In this document: piece after piece, positions 1 through 6,721 of the stretch
Position numbering within the stretch: position 1 is the first letter of the stretch
Layout: each line of letters opens with the position of its first letter
NCBI GenBank assembly: GCA_964612675.1
Contig: CAZTDD010000174.1
Location: 1-10,509 of the forward strand
Source of the DNA: CAZTDD01 sp964612675
Lineage (GTDB): Bacteria > Hinthialibacterota > Hinthialibacteria > Hinthialibacterales > JAKPRU01
Length of the DNA: 10,509 nt
Direction: 5' to 3'
The notes under the pieces: generated by a model
Database searches by the model: none
Seen by the model: the letters and a program-made list of their open reading frames with translations, nothing else
Told to the model about the DNA's origin: nothing
Made by a program: the position numbers and the translations under genes

Positions 1-441
1 AATCCGAAAATAATCGATACGCTGGATGACTACACGGACCGGGATCAGGACCTGCACGTTCGATGCGAGGCGATCCGTGGGATGGGTGAACTTGGGCAGT
101 ATCTGGATGAAAACGACCAGGATGATGTGCTTGACGATTTACTCGAATTCCTGGAAGACAAGAATGACCGCATTCGCCGTGCCGCCATGGATGCGTTGGG
201 AAGTCTTGGCAATCCGCGGGCAATCGACAATCTAAGGGCGCACCAGCGAAGCGATCCGTCCTCACGACTCAAGGAGACCGCTCGGCATACCATCGACCGG
301 ATTCGGGATTCTCAAAAGGACCTTCCGAAAGAGAACGCGGATAAGATTAAGGAACTTGAAAAGAAACAAGAAGAGATGGAGAAAATGATCGAGGAGCTGA
401 AAAAGAAGTTGGAGGAAGAAGCCGGCGAAAAGGAATCATGA
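1..441 (+). CDS. HEAT-repeat protein with C-terminal coiled coil (5'-truncated by window)
   Basis: The reading frame is open from the first base and ends at TGA 439-441, so 146 C-terminal residues are visible and the true start lies outside the window. Two helical HEAT-like units can be seen: one around 'RCEAIRGMGELGQ', the other around 'RIRRAAMDALGSLGNPRAID', with the usual Arg-Ala-Ala and Gly-x-Pro-x-Ala pattern. The last ~35 residues are almost all Lys and Glu with heptad-like spacing (KELEKKQEEMEKMIEELKKK), which predicts a coiled coil. HEAT repeats are protein-binding scaffolds and name no reaction. In some bacteria such a tail ends a larger enzyme, for example M1-family aminopeptidases, but the catalytic part, if any, is not in the window. 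The family call is fairly sure; the function is unknown. A repeat hairpin follows 20 bases after the stop, and the next gene converges. Confidence 0.85.
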   Translation, partial: NPKIIDTLDDYTDRDQDLHVRCEAIRGMGELGQYLDENDQDDVLDDLLEFLEDKNDRIRRAAMDALGSLGNPRAIDNLRAHQRSDPSSRLKETARHTIDRIRDSQKDLPKENADKIKELEKKQEEMEKMIEELKKKLEEEAGEKES

Positions 442-461
442 CTGTGCGGACAACTCGGCTC

Positions 462-510
462 TTCAACCCCCTCCTAACCTCCCCCCGATCTTCGGGGGAG
501 GAACAGGCTG
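462..510. repeat. Family B intergenic repeat, copy 1, with C/G hairpin
   Basis: The element starts TTCAACCCCCTC and ends in a hairpin: a CCTCCCC...CCGA arm, a TCT loop at 489-491, and TCGGGGGAGG at 492-501, with one bulged C. The same layout recurs at 10457-10500 and, decayed, at 10386-10422. It fills the 71-base gap between two convergent genes. It may help end transcription, but no T-tract follows on either strand, so it is called a dispersed repeat rather than a terminator. Confidence 0.7.
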
Positions 511-512
511 AT

Positions 513-965
513 CTACTCGCCGATCAGGCGTTTGTGATCGGCCATGATACAACGGCCTGAGAACACCGTAAGTCCCAGGCTGCGGGCCGCGTCTTCCGCA
601 TCGGGGTTCTCCGCCCCGGGCTGGAAGTACACTGTGTGTATGCCGGCATTGGCGCACGGTTCGATATGTTGCATCGCCCGGTCGCCAGTAACGAAGAAGG
701 TGGCTACGTCGATCTTTTCGTCCCCGGGCATCGCGTCGAGGTCCCGATAGACAGAAAGACCTTCGATTTCCTTCGCGGTCGGGTGGACAGGAAAGATCTG
801 ATACCCCTGATCTCGGAGATAGAGGCCGACTTCTCGGCTTGCTCGTTCCGGTTTCGGGGACATTCCGATCACAGCGATGGATTGGGACTCATTCAGGATT
901 TTTGTGACAAGTCCGTCCTGACTCCGGTCGGGCATTGGGCAGTTTTCATTTGACGGATCTGTCAT
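513..965 (-). CDS. CoA-binding domain protein, YccU/COG1832 family
   Basis: A 150-residue protein made almost entirely of one Rossmann-like CoA-binding domain. The nucleotide-binding start is 'SIAVIGMSPKPERAS' (about residues 30-45). It is followed by 'GYQIFPVHPTAKEIEG', 'VATFFVTGDRAM' and the C-terminal 'GLTVFSGRCIMADHKRL', the usual end of this family (CIM-x-x-H-x-R-L type). Length and order match stand-alone COG1832 proteins, which bind CoA in their crystal structures but have no agreed reaction. The start is ATG at 965-963 because AAGGAAG (974-980) lies 8 bases upstream. A GTG at 986 would add seven residues but has no comparable site. The gene is monocistronic as far as visible, with a repeat palindrome just upstream and the HEAT gene converging downstream. 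It is probably cytoplasmic. Family assignment is firm; function is open. Confidence 0.92.
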   Translation of the reverse strand: MTDPSNENCPMPDRSQDGLVTKILNESQSIAVIGMSPKPERASREVGLYLRDQGYQIFPVHPTAKEIEGLSVYRDLDAMPGDEKIDVATFFVTGDRAMQHIEPCANAGIHTVYFQPGAENPDAEDAARSLGLTVFSGRCIMADHKRLIGE

Positions 966-973
966 AGTAATAA

Positions 974-980
974 CTTCCTT
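974..980 (-). promoter_or_regulatory. Ribosome binding site AAGGAAG for the CoA-binding protein
   Basis: On the minus strand AAGGAAG lies 8 bases before the ATG at 965. It falls inside the alternative reading frame that begins at GTG 986, so it favours the shorter protein. Confidence 0.6.
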
Positions 981-992
981 ATTCACTGCGGA

Positions 993-1013
993 CGCCCGGG
1001 ATAAACCCGGGCG
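993..1013. repeat. Family A palindromic repeat, copy A1 (loop ATAAA)
   Basis: A perfect 8-base arm CGCCCGGG (993-1000), a 5-base centre ATAAA, then CCCGGGCG (1006-1013). Three more members occur at 2634-2654, 2715-2735 (inverted) and 8364-8380. This copy sits 27 bases upstream of the CoA-binding gene start, so a hairpin would form in that gene's leader if transcription starts above it. Its right side runs straight into the 25-base tandem repeats. Confidence 0.8.
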
Positions 1014-1085
1014 CTACCATTGTATTCCGACCTAAGCGCTGCCGTCGGATTCGGACCTAAGCGCTACCGACATATTCCGACTTAA
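1011..1085. repeat. Three tandem 25-base repeats next to palindrome A1
   Basis: Three head-to-tail units (1011-1035, 1036-1060, 1061-1085), each beginning GCGCT and ending GAC(C/T)TAA, with a conserved ATTC at unit positions 14-17. Units 2 and 3 each match unit 1 at 20 of 25 positions. A decayed fourth start (GCCGC) follows at 1086. The first unit overlaps the last three bases of palindrome A1, and A2 also continues into GCTAC, so the two repeats seem to be parts of one composite element. Confidence 0.75.
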
Positions 1086-1160
1086 GCCGCACACGTCTTG
1101 GCATCCTATCATCAATTTCGTACGTTTACACAAGAGACCATGGAACAAAATGGGGTGTCG

Positions 1161-1189
1161 TTGACTGACGCTGAAAAAAGCGTCATATT
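1161..1189 (+). promoter_or_regulatory. Sigma70-like promoter with a dyad in its spacer
   Basis: A -35 box TTGACT (1161-1166) is followed after exactly 17 bases by CATATT (1184-1189), which matches four of six -10 positions. The next sequence is AT-rich. The spacer holds a perfect 7-base inverted repeat, TGACGCT (1166-1172) and AGCGTCA (1179-1185), around an A-rich 6-base centre. A dyad in this place would suit a repressor operator. The same dyad could instead be a weak terminator hairpin, since a loosely T-rich stretch follows. It is the best promoter candidate for the secreted protein at 1325, giving a leader of about 130 bases. Confidence 0.45.
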
Positions 1190-1195
1190 TATTAA

Positions 1196-1324
1196 CGTTC
1201 CTTTATAAACGGACCGTAATAAACCCCGTCGGCCGGTCCCTTCGCAACACACCGCCCTACACACCCATGAGAAGCAGCCGGCCGCCAGCGGTTGATTAAT
1301 CTATTCAAGAAAGGAGAGCGACAA
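1196..1324 (+). other. Probable 5' leader of the secreted-protein gene
   Basis: The segment between the predicted start of transcription and the ATG is free of genes. It contains a 6-base inverted pair, GGACCG (1211-1216) and CGGTCC (1234-1239), able to form a modest hairpin, and a GC-rich CCGGCCGCC tract near 1278-1286. I do not recognise a known riboswitch or leader-peptide motif. It ends in the ribosome binding site AGGAGAG (1312-1318), 6 bases before the ATG. That site excludes the upstream ATG at 1292 as the likely start. Confidence 0.35.
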
Positions 1325-2626
1325 ATGAGAAATTTTAAAGTCGCCGGTATTGTTGCCGTTGTCGGACTGTTCGCAGTTGCCGCGAGTGCGCAAGAAGTGA
1401 CACCGATTTGGGAGCACCTGATCAACGATGAGAGTGTACCCCTGCCCATCCTGAAGGCGGAGAGTTATTCGGATGAAACGTATGACGGGACCTTCAAGAT
1501 GGATTCGTACGGAGGGTTCGAGCGTTACGATGAGGGACGTTTGCTGCTCGGCATTCGGGAGAACGGAATTGATGAGTCGGCCGCGGACCATGACGCCGAC
1601 CTCGCAGCGCAGTATCCGGATCGTTCACTGATCTGGATCAATCCGAGTGATGGGAGCCCGATGGGCCTGGCCCTCGTTGTCGGGTTCAATCCCGTCCCGC
1701 TGGATCAAGAGTTCCTGGATGCCGGTGGTACGGAGTTGGATTACTATTTCAGCTTCGGCGTCTCAGAAGATGGAGTGGTCTACGTCGGTTACAAGAATAA
1801 GATCGTCCGATACGCCCCGGATGGAAACGGTGGATTTTCCGAACCGACTGTTGCGTACACGCACGAAAATGACGGTTCGGACAACTGGCATCAGTGGCGC
1901 TGGGAATGCATCAAAGTCAAAGGCGGCGGCGCCGACACGTCGATTCTGGCGGGTGGAAAGACCTGGCGTCCGAACCAGGGCTACTATTATCTAACCACCA
2001 CAGACGGCGAGAACTTTGTAGCCACCGGTATGGTTCCCAACGGTTGGGCTCAAGCTTCCGGCGGTGCGAGCACACCGATCACTCGGGAAGGTGAAGAGTG
2101 GGTGTATGTAAGTACATACCCGGGCAGCGATTCGGGAACCGGGACGACCTTTTACCGCTTCTGGCGGCCTGAGGGGTCGGAGCAGGATTTCGAAAAGGAC
2201 ACGGAGCTTTTCACTGCGGAGCAGAATAGTGAAGCCGCTGGAAACGAATATCGGACCCAGTTTGTTACCGCCCTCGATGCACATACGGCGTTGGACTACA
2301 TGGTGGTCTACAGTACGCCGAGCTGGAACAGTGAAAACCTGGGATTTGAATCGACGCGTCCCGGTTGGCTTGCGCTGCACAGCGCGTTCGACGGAGTTTT
2401 CCTATCCGCGTACAAGCTCGACGTAACGGAGGATGTTGAATTGGATCCCGATATGGATCCTCCTGCGGCGCTGTGGCATGCGACGTTGGGCGATGTCGAG
2501 ATGACCGTGCCGGACGGCGCTCCCGCAGGTGCCTGTGAGATCCTGTGGCATAGCGGTGTGTATGGTTATGGCCGCTACAAGGTTGGCGACATTCCGACAG
2601 GCGTTCAGGATTGGTCGCTGCGATAA
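1325..2626 (+). CDS. Secreted protein of unknown function (433 aa)
   Basis: The start at 1325 is set by AGGAGAG 6 bases upstream and by a clean Sec signal peptide: MRNFK, a hydrophobic core GIVAVVGLFAVA, then a signal peptidase I site ASA|QE after about residue 23. The mature part is acidic, aromatic-rich and has almost no Cys, as expected for an exported protein. I see no catalytic motif. Short strand-rich stretches such as 'SLIWINPSDGSPMGLALVVG', 'FGVSEDGVVYVGYKNKIVRYAPDG' and 'GYYYLTTTDGENFVATG' look like beta-propeller blades, a fold guess from pattern only. No membrane anchor, LPXTG motif or C-terminal sorting domain is visible. The gene stands alone between its own promoter candidate and the terminator at 2667-2699. 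It is probably periplasmic or extracellular. The coding call and export are strong; function is unknown and it may be lineage-specific. Confidence 0.88.
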   Translation: MRNFKVAGIVAVVGLFAVAASAQEVTPIWEHLINDESVPLPILKAESYSDETYDGTFKMDSYGGFERYDEGRLLLGIRENGIDESAADHDADLAAQYPDRSLIWINPSDGSPMGLALVVGFNPVPLDQEFLDAGGTELDYYFSFGVSEDGVVYVGYKNKIVRYAPDGNGGFSEPTVAYTHENDGSDNWHQWRWECIKVKGGGADTSILAGGKTWRPNQGYYYLTTTDGENFVATGMVPNGWAQASGGASTPITREGEEWVYVSTYPGSDSGTGTTFYRFWRPEGSEQDFEKDTELFTAEQNSEAAGNEYRTQFVTALDAHTALDYMVVYSTPSWNSENLGFESTRPGWLALHSAFDGVFLSAYKLDVTEDVELDPDMDPPAALWHATLGDVEMTVPDGAPAGACEILWHSGVYGYGRYKVGDIPTGVQDWSLR

Positions 2627-2629
2627 GGA

Positions 2630-2654
2630 AGATCGCCCGGGATGAACCCGGGCG
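2630..2654 (+). repeat. Family A palindromic repeat, copy A2 (loop ATGAA)
   Basis: Arms CGCCCGGG (2634-2641) and CCCGGGCG (2647-2654) around ATGAA, starting 7 bases after the stop of the secreted-protein gene. With four extra flanking bases it is a perfect 25-base inverted match to copy A3 at 2715-2739, so the two copies could pair with each other across the terminator between them. Confidence 0.85.
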
Positions 2655-2666
2655 CTACGTGATGAA

Positions 2667-2699
2667 GAAAGGCCTCGGTGTGACTGCCGGGGCTCTTTC
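2667..2699. terminator. Bidirectional rho-independent-type terminator
   Basis: The stem is GCCTCGG (2672-2678) with CCGGGGC (2687-2693), including one G-U pair, and an 8-base loop. It is extended by GAAA(2667-2670)/TTTC(2696-2699) with one bulged base. The plus strand reads A-rich stem, GC core, then CTTTCT. The minus strand ends CTTTCTTC. It lies midway between two convergent genes and can serve both. Confidence 0.6.
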
Positions 2700-2714
2700 T
2701 ATGTGAAGAAGAAT

Positions 2715-2739
2715 CGCCCGGGTTCATCCCGGGCGATCT
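2715..2739 (-). repeat. Family A palindromic repeat, copy A3, overlapping a stop codon
   Basis: An inverted copy of the palindrome (2715-2735) identical in its 21 bases to A2. The centre, read on the minus strand, is ATGAA. Its TGA (2726-2724) is the stop codon of the radical SAM gene, and the last three codons of that gene (Arg-Pro-Gly) are encoded by the left arm. Confidence 0.85.
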
Positions 2740-3674
2740 GTAACCACGGTATAATAGATGATTCCGTTTTGCCGACGTTCAGAGACGCGATTCTCTTCAA
2801 CAAGCCGGTCAACGTATTTGATGACCTCCGTCTGATGCATACCGAGTCCACGGGATATGTCTTCAATGGTACACGGCCGCCGTTCCAGCATTGTCAGGAT
2901 GTCATCTTGGTGCGCTGAGAGATCGCTGTATTCGTGGATCGGTGTCTCTTCACCTGCGATTTCTACGTCGCCTTCAAAGATATCCGCAAAACGCTCCAGC
3001 TTTTCTTTGGCAACGGCAAACGCAAAATTTTCCGCGGGCGGACGGGCGACAGTGTTCAAGTGAATGCGATCCGGTTTGATTTGTCGGACAATATCGGCCA
3101 GTTTTCGAACTTCGGATTCGATGCCCGTAACTCCACCCAGAAGAAACACCTCAAGCCAGAGTTTCCCTGTGTACTCTTTGCGAAACTGGACAAGCCCTTC
3201 CACCAATTTCTCAAATGAGATTGCCGGATCGGGACGATTGACATATTGATAGAGCTGCTCGTCTCCTGCGTCCAATGAGGGAACCACGAGGTCCGCCTCC
3301 AGGAGCGATTGACGAACTTCCGGTTTCCACAGCAAAGAACCGTTTGTAAGGACGGCAACGGGGATATCGGTCATTTCTTTGATTTGCTTGATTATCTCAC
3401 CGATTCCCGAATGGAGCGTGGGTTCACCGGAACCGGAAAAAGTGATGTAGTCGGGCTTGCTATCGCCCGAGATCTTCTCACGAATTTGTTCCAGAACCGG
3501 TTCCATGGGAACCCACTCTTTACGCTCTATCGTGGTCGCCGGTGTGCATCCCAACTGACAGTAGACACAGTTGAACGTGCAGGTCTTGAACGGGACCAGA
3601 TCCACACCGAGGGACCGGCCCAAGCGACGCGACGGAACGGGACCAAAAACATATTTCTTGGCATCGGTTTCCAT
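2724..3674 (-). CDS. Radical SAM protein, wyosine-type (COG0731-like), with C-terminal winged helix
   Basis: The N-terminus 'KKYVFGPVPSRRLGRSLGVDLVPFKTC' is the signature of the COG0731-like branch of radical SAM proteins. The [4Fe-4S] motif C-x3-C-x2-C follows (Cys32, Cys36, Cys39 in 'CTFNCVYC'). Next come 'ITFSGSGEPTLH' (glycine-rich SAM-binding strand) and 'AVLTNGSLL'. Residues about 255-310 ('DILTMLERRPCTIEDISRGLGMHQTEVIKYVDRLVEENRV', read in parts) form a winged-helix domain, which suggests nucleic acid or partner binding. These proteins are often fused or linked to such domains, but the substrate is unknown. The start at 3674 is chosen for GGAAG upstream and a family-like N-terminus. 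ATG 3692 adds six residues and lies only 3 bases from the mrp stop. Last gene of the five-gene run. Its final three codons and stop come from repeat copy A3. Confidence 0.9.
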   Translation of the reverse strand: METDAKKYVFGPVPSRRLGRSLGVDLVPFKTCTFNCVYCQLGCTPATTIERKEWVPMEPVLEQIREKISGDSKPDYITFSGSGEPTLHSGIGEIIKQIKEMTDIPVAVLTNGSLLWKPEVRQSLLEADLVVPSLDAGDEQLYQYVNRPDPAISFEKLVEGLVQFRKEYTGKLWLEVFLLGGVTGIESEVRKLADIVRQIKPDRIHLNTVARPPAENFAFAVAKEKLERFADIFEGDVEIAGEETPIHEYSDLSAHQDDILTMLERRPCTIEDISRGLGMHQTEVIKYVDRLVEENRVSERRQNGIIYYTVVTDRPG

Positions 3675-3695
3675 TTTGACTTCCGATCTCATGCC

Positions 3696-4961
3696 TCAGT
3701 GATCGCAGACATTCTCGCCGGTCTGGAGCGTTCCCTCCAAGTACAATTTTGCGATTTGCTCCGGCTCTTCAGACGGTGCGCCGACAATGACCCTGATTCC
3801 TTGCTGCGCGAACATCTGCTGGGCTCGGGCACCCATTCCACCGGCGATCACAACGGTTGCTCCCTGCTCTTTAATCCATCGTGGGAGAACGCCGGGTTCA
3901 TGCGGGGGTGGTTCGAGCATTCGTTTATTCGAGATCTCTTTTGTGACGGGGTCGGCGTCCATAATCGCGAACACCTCACAATGCCCAAAGTGCATGCAGA
4001 GTCGTCCTTCGGCAACAGGGAAAGCGAAGGTGATCTTGCCGTCTTGCTTTCCTTCGGCAGCCGTTTTGTCGGACTCTGTCTCGCCGCTTTCCAACCTGTC
4101 CACGATAGTCCGCCCGATGGAATCGAACGATTCCCCTGCCTCCGTGTAGGAGTAGTTCTGAACGTACGGCTCACCGTTGTCGCAGGCACGGACAATTTCG
4201 GCATCAATCGGGATTTTCCCAAGAAGCGGTATCCCCATCTGTTCGGCCATCCGTTCTCCACCGCCGGCTTTGAAGATATCGATCTTCTCACCGCACTTCG
4301 GACACGCGAAACCGCTCATGTTTTCAACGACGCCTAGGACGGGGATACTGAGTTGGCGACAGAACGTAACGCATTTACGGACATCGGTGATCGCGACGTC
4401 CTGAGGCGTTGTAACAATCACCGCGCCATCGACGCGTCCGAGCATCTGAGCGATGCCCAGAGGTTCATCTCCCGTTCCGGGTGGGCAGTCAACCACCAGA
4501 AAATCCAGCGCCCCCCATTTCACATCGGCAAGAAACTGCTGAATCAGTCCGTACTTACGCGGTCCGCGCCAGATAACCGCAACGTCCTCATTGGGCAAGA
4601 GGAAACCTGTGGACATCACTTTCAAATTCCTGCCAACGTCCACCGGAAGGATGGTATCTCCTTTCACCACGAGCGCGGTTCGCTCCAGCTTAAGCAATTT
4701 CGGCACGCTTGGGCCGTGAATATCGACGTCGAGCAGACCAACGTCTTTCTTTGCCCGCGTCAGGCTGATCGCGAGGTTGGTCGCAACGGTGCTTTTACCG
4801 ACGCCGCCTTTGCCGGAGAGCACCAGAATCCGGTGTTTGACTCCGGACAGTCGTCTGGTAACTCGTTCGAGTTCGGGCGTTTCTTGCTGTTTCGGCTCAC
4901 ACTGCTCGGTCGAGCAGCTCGAGCACGGGGCATCGCTATCGTGTGAATCTCCAGGACACAT
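3696..4961 (-). CDS. mrp: Mrp/NBP35-family Fe-S P-loop ATPase fused to a NifX/NifB-like cofactor domain
   Basis: A 421-residue two-part protein. Residues 1-21 carry an NBP35-style cysteine set (Cys2, Cys13, Cys16, Cys21) instead of the DUF59 domain of many Mrp proteins. The deviant Walker A is 'SGKGGVGKST' (49-58). It is followed by 'DVDIHGPSVPKLL' (78-90), 'VVDCPPGTGDE' (157-166) and the bridging CPKC (220-223), which in the family binds an Fe-S cluster at the dimer interface. After a charged linker, residues about 308-410 ('ITFAFPVAEGRLCMHFGHCEVF', 'ATVVIAGGMGARAQQMF') match the NifX/NifB C-terminal dinitrogenase Fe-Mo-cofactor family, which binds metal-sulfur clusters. This fusion is the type found with the orange protein (ORP) complex of anaerobes. 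Likely role: ATP-driven loading of Fe-S or Mo-type clusters in the cytoplasm. It has a good GGAGG site and lies 30 bases after the CoA-disulfide reductase gene. Confidence 0.93.
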   Translation of the reverse strand: MCPGDSHDSDAPCSSCSTEQCEPKQQETPELERVTRRLSGVKHRILVLSGKGGVGKSTVATNLAISLTRAKKDVGLLDVDIHGPSVPKLLKLERTALVVKGDTILPVDVGRNLKVMSTGFLLPNEDVAVIWRGPRKYGLIQQFLADVKWGALDFLVVDCPPGTGDEPLGIAQMLGRVDGAVIVTTPQDVAITDVRKCVTFCRQLSIPVLGVVENMSGFACPKCGEKIDIFKAGGGERMAEQMGIPLLGKIPIDAEIVRACDNGEPYVQNYSYTEAGESFDSIGRTIVDRLESGETESDKTAAEGKQDGKITFAFPVAEGRLCMHFGHCEVFAIMDADPVTKEISNKRMLEPPPHEPGVLPRWIKEQGATVVIAGGMGARAQQMFAQQGIRVIVGAPSEEPEQIAKLYLEGTLQTGENVCDH

Positions 4962-4991
4962 TTCCGTATTTCCTCCGTTGGAATTCGAACT

Positions 4992-6668
4992 CTATACCTC
5001 ACCTACTATTTTGTTGTACGGCCACATCGCAATGCCGCCGTCCATGAATTTCACGTTTTGAAAACCCGCGGCCTTGAGGATCAGTGCCGCTTCATAGCCG
5101 CGAAGCGATACTTTGCAAAATGCGATAATCTCCTTGTCTTTCGGCAGTTCATCCAAACGGGAGCGCAATGCTCCGAGCGGAATATTGACAGTTCCCGGTA
5201 AACGAACTTCGGCGATTTCTCCCGGACTACGCACGTCCAGAAAGACATAAGAATCCTCGGGTTTCTTCTTCAGATCCATAGGAGAAATCCCTTCGGCGAA
5301 ACCCGCTATTTTGTTCCGAAGTACGTCGGACGCGGTGATCAGGTTATCCATTGCGGGGGAGTAAGGAGGCGCATAGGAGAGGTCGAGTTTTGACACCTGG
5401 TCAAGCGTCATCTCGGCGGTGATGGCTGTTGCCGCCACATCGATTCGTTTCGCCGCCTCGCCCGGACCTGTGGCTTGAACGCCCAACAGCCGTCCGGAGG
5501 CGCGGTCCGCAATCAGTTTCAGCAGCAGTACTTTGGCCTGAGGCATGTAATGAGCAGCATCGGGGCCCGGAGCCAAACCCGTGACAACATCAAAACCCGA
5601 TGCGGCGGCCTCCGCTTCGCTCAGGCCCGTTCGTGCGACCGCGTAATCGAAAACCTTGCAGATAGTGCTGCCCACAACGCCCGGGAATGTGTCATCCATT
5701 CCGCAGATATTCATGGCGGCAACCCGGCCCTGCTTATTTGCCGTCGATCCCAGGGGAACAAATGCCGGTCTTCCATTGACCAGACATTTATTTTCCACGC
5801 AGTCTCCCGCAGCATAGATGTCGACATTGGAGGTCTGCATTCGGTCATTCACGACGATCGCGCCGGTTTCGCCAATCTTGACCCCGGCCTGTTTCGCCAA
5901 TTCCACCGACGGACGGACCCCCACGGAGAGCAACACCAAATCGGCGGGGATCTCACCTTGGGAGGTCTTCACCTTGGTCACATGACTCCCTTCCCCCAAA
6001 AACTCCTCAGCGCGCGTATCGGTCAGAATGTCAACTCCTTTGCTCTTCATATGAAGTGCGACCTGCCTCGCCATCTCCCAGTCCAGCATTGGTAGAATCT
6101 GAGGGAGCATTTCCACCATGGTGACGTGGCAACCTTTCTCCACGAGCGCTTCAGCGGTTTCGACCCCAATCAACCCGCCTCCCACAATGACGGCCCTTTG
6201 GGCTCCGCGTTGTTCGACAGCCGTTTTGACCGCTTCGGCGTCTTCCACGCTGTGCAGCGTGTGGACTCCATCCAGTTCGATACCGGGAATGGGTGGAATA
6301 ATAGGACTGGCTCCCGTTGCCAGGACTAATTTGTCGTATTCGAGGGAGGAGGATTGACCGTTCTGCAGATTCTTAATCTGGACGGTCTTGTTTGCTGAAT
6401 CGACCGAAGTCGCTTCGGTGCGATTTAGAACACGCACGTTTTTTACTTTTTGGAAGAAGCCGGGATCGCGGGGAACACCGATAGGTGTGGCGTAGAGTTC
6501 GGCCTGTTCCTCCACAACACCGGATACGTAGTACGGCAGTCCGCATCCCGCGAACGAGATAATCTCCCGCCGGTCGATGACTGTCACCTCCGCTTGAGGA
6601 CAGACTCGAATGATCTTAGATGCACATTTCGGTCCGGCGGCAACACCCCCGATGACGACAACTTTCAT
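4992..6668 (-). CDS. CoA-disulfide / NADH-dependent persulfide reductase with C-terminal rhodanese domain
   Basis: A 558-residue flavoprotein of the CoADR-rhodanese type. The FAD Rossmann motif is at the N-terminus ('VVVIGGVAAGPKCASKI'). The redox-active single Cys is Cys42 in 'ISFAGCGLPYYVSG'. The NAD(P)H motif is 'IVGGGLIGVETAEAL' (161-175), the second FAD motif 'IYAAGDC' is at 284-290, and the CoADR active-site tyrosine region 'SYAPPYSPAMD' is at 431-441. Residues about 462-558 form a rhodanese domain with Cys518 in the loop CKVSLRG. Family members reduce CoA disulfide, CoA persulfide or polysulfide with NAD(P)H, and the rhodanese domain delivers sulfane sulfur. The start at 6668 is chosen because the FAD strand begins there and AAAGGAA lies 6 bases upstream; an ATG at 6785 would add 39 unrelated residues. 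Third gene of the run; its stop is 30 bases before mrp. Which of the three substrates is used cannot be told from sequence. Confidence 0.93.
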   Translation of the reverse strand: MKVVVIGGVAAGPKCASKIIRVCPQAEVTVIDRREIISFAGCGLPYYVSGVVEEQAELYATPIGVPRDPGFFQKVKNVRVLNRTEATSVDSANKTVQIKNLQNGQSSSLEYDKLVLATGASPIIPPIPGIELDGVHTLHSVEDAEAVKTAVEQRGAQRAVIVGGGLIGVETAEALVEKGCHVTMVEMLPQILPMLDWEMARQVALHMKSKGVDILTDTRAEEFLGEGSHVTKVKTSQGEIPADLVLLSVGVRPSVELAKQAGVKIGETGAIVVNDRMQTSNVDIYAAGDCVENKCLVNGRPAFVPLGSTANKQGRVAAMNICGMDDTFPGVVGSTICKVFDYAVARTGLSEAEAAASGFDVVTGLAPGPDAAHYMPQAKVLLLKLIADRASGRLLGVQATGPGEAAKRIDVAATAITAEMTLDQVSKLDLSYAPPYSPAMDNLITASDVLRNKIAGFAEGISPMDLKKKPEDSYVFLDVRSPGEIAEVRLPGTVNIPLGALRSRLDELPKDKEIIAFCKVSLRGYEAALILKAAGFQNVKFMDGGIAMWPYNKIVGEV

Positions 6669-6674
6669 ATTTTT

Positions 6675-6682
6675 TTCCTTTC
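6675..6682 (-). promoter_or_regulatory. Ribosome binding site GAAAGGAA that sets the CoADR-rhodanese start
   Basis: Read on the minus strand, AAAGGAA lies 6 bases before the ATG at 6668, directly ahead of the FAD-binding strand. It excludes the in-frame ATG at 6785. Confidence 0.65.
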
Positions 6683-6693
6683 TCGGTGGAGGG

Positions 6694-6721
6694 TTGTTCT
6701 CTCCCCCTGAGGGAGAGGAAC
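6694..6721. repeat. Hairpin related to the family B repeat
   Basis: Arms CTCTCCC (6699-6705) and GGGAGAG (6711-6717) around CCTGA. GTT and AAC outside extend the stem with one bulged G. The C-run/G-run core resembles family B, but the TCAACCCCCTC head is missing. It lies in the 148-base gap between the glycine-rich and reductase genes, so it may stabilise or process the polycistronic RNA. Confidence 0.5.

Noticed and set aside
1019..1060. A minus-strand TACAAT (1024-1019) as -10 box for the CoA-binding gene
   Set aside because: The -10 match is good, but the -35 position 17 bases upstream shares only GAC with the consensus and the site is inside the tandem repeat. Too weak to annotate.
1011..1085. 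The 25-base tandem array as a CRISPR
   Set aside because: The units abut with no spacers and differ from each other at 20 percent of positions; there are no cas genes.
1196..1324. A riboswitch in the leader of the secreted protein
   Set aside because: I compared it by eye with the cyclic-di-GMP (GEMM) consensus core and saw no match; only a short generic hairpin is present.
3309..4337. A 342-codon open frame on the plus strand
   Set aside because: It runs antisense to the radical SAM and Mrp genes, whose motifs are unmistakable. Its translation has no family pattern and no ribosome binding site.
4353..4946. A 197-codon plus-strand frame opposite mrp
   Set aside because: It is a shadow of the Walker A half of Mrp; it has no start signal and no recognisable domain.
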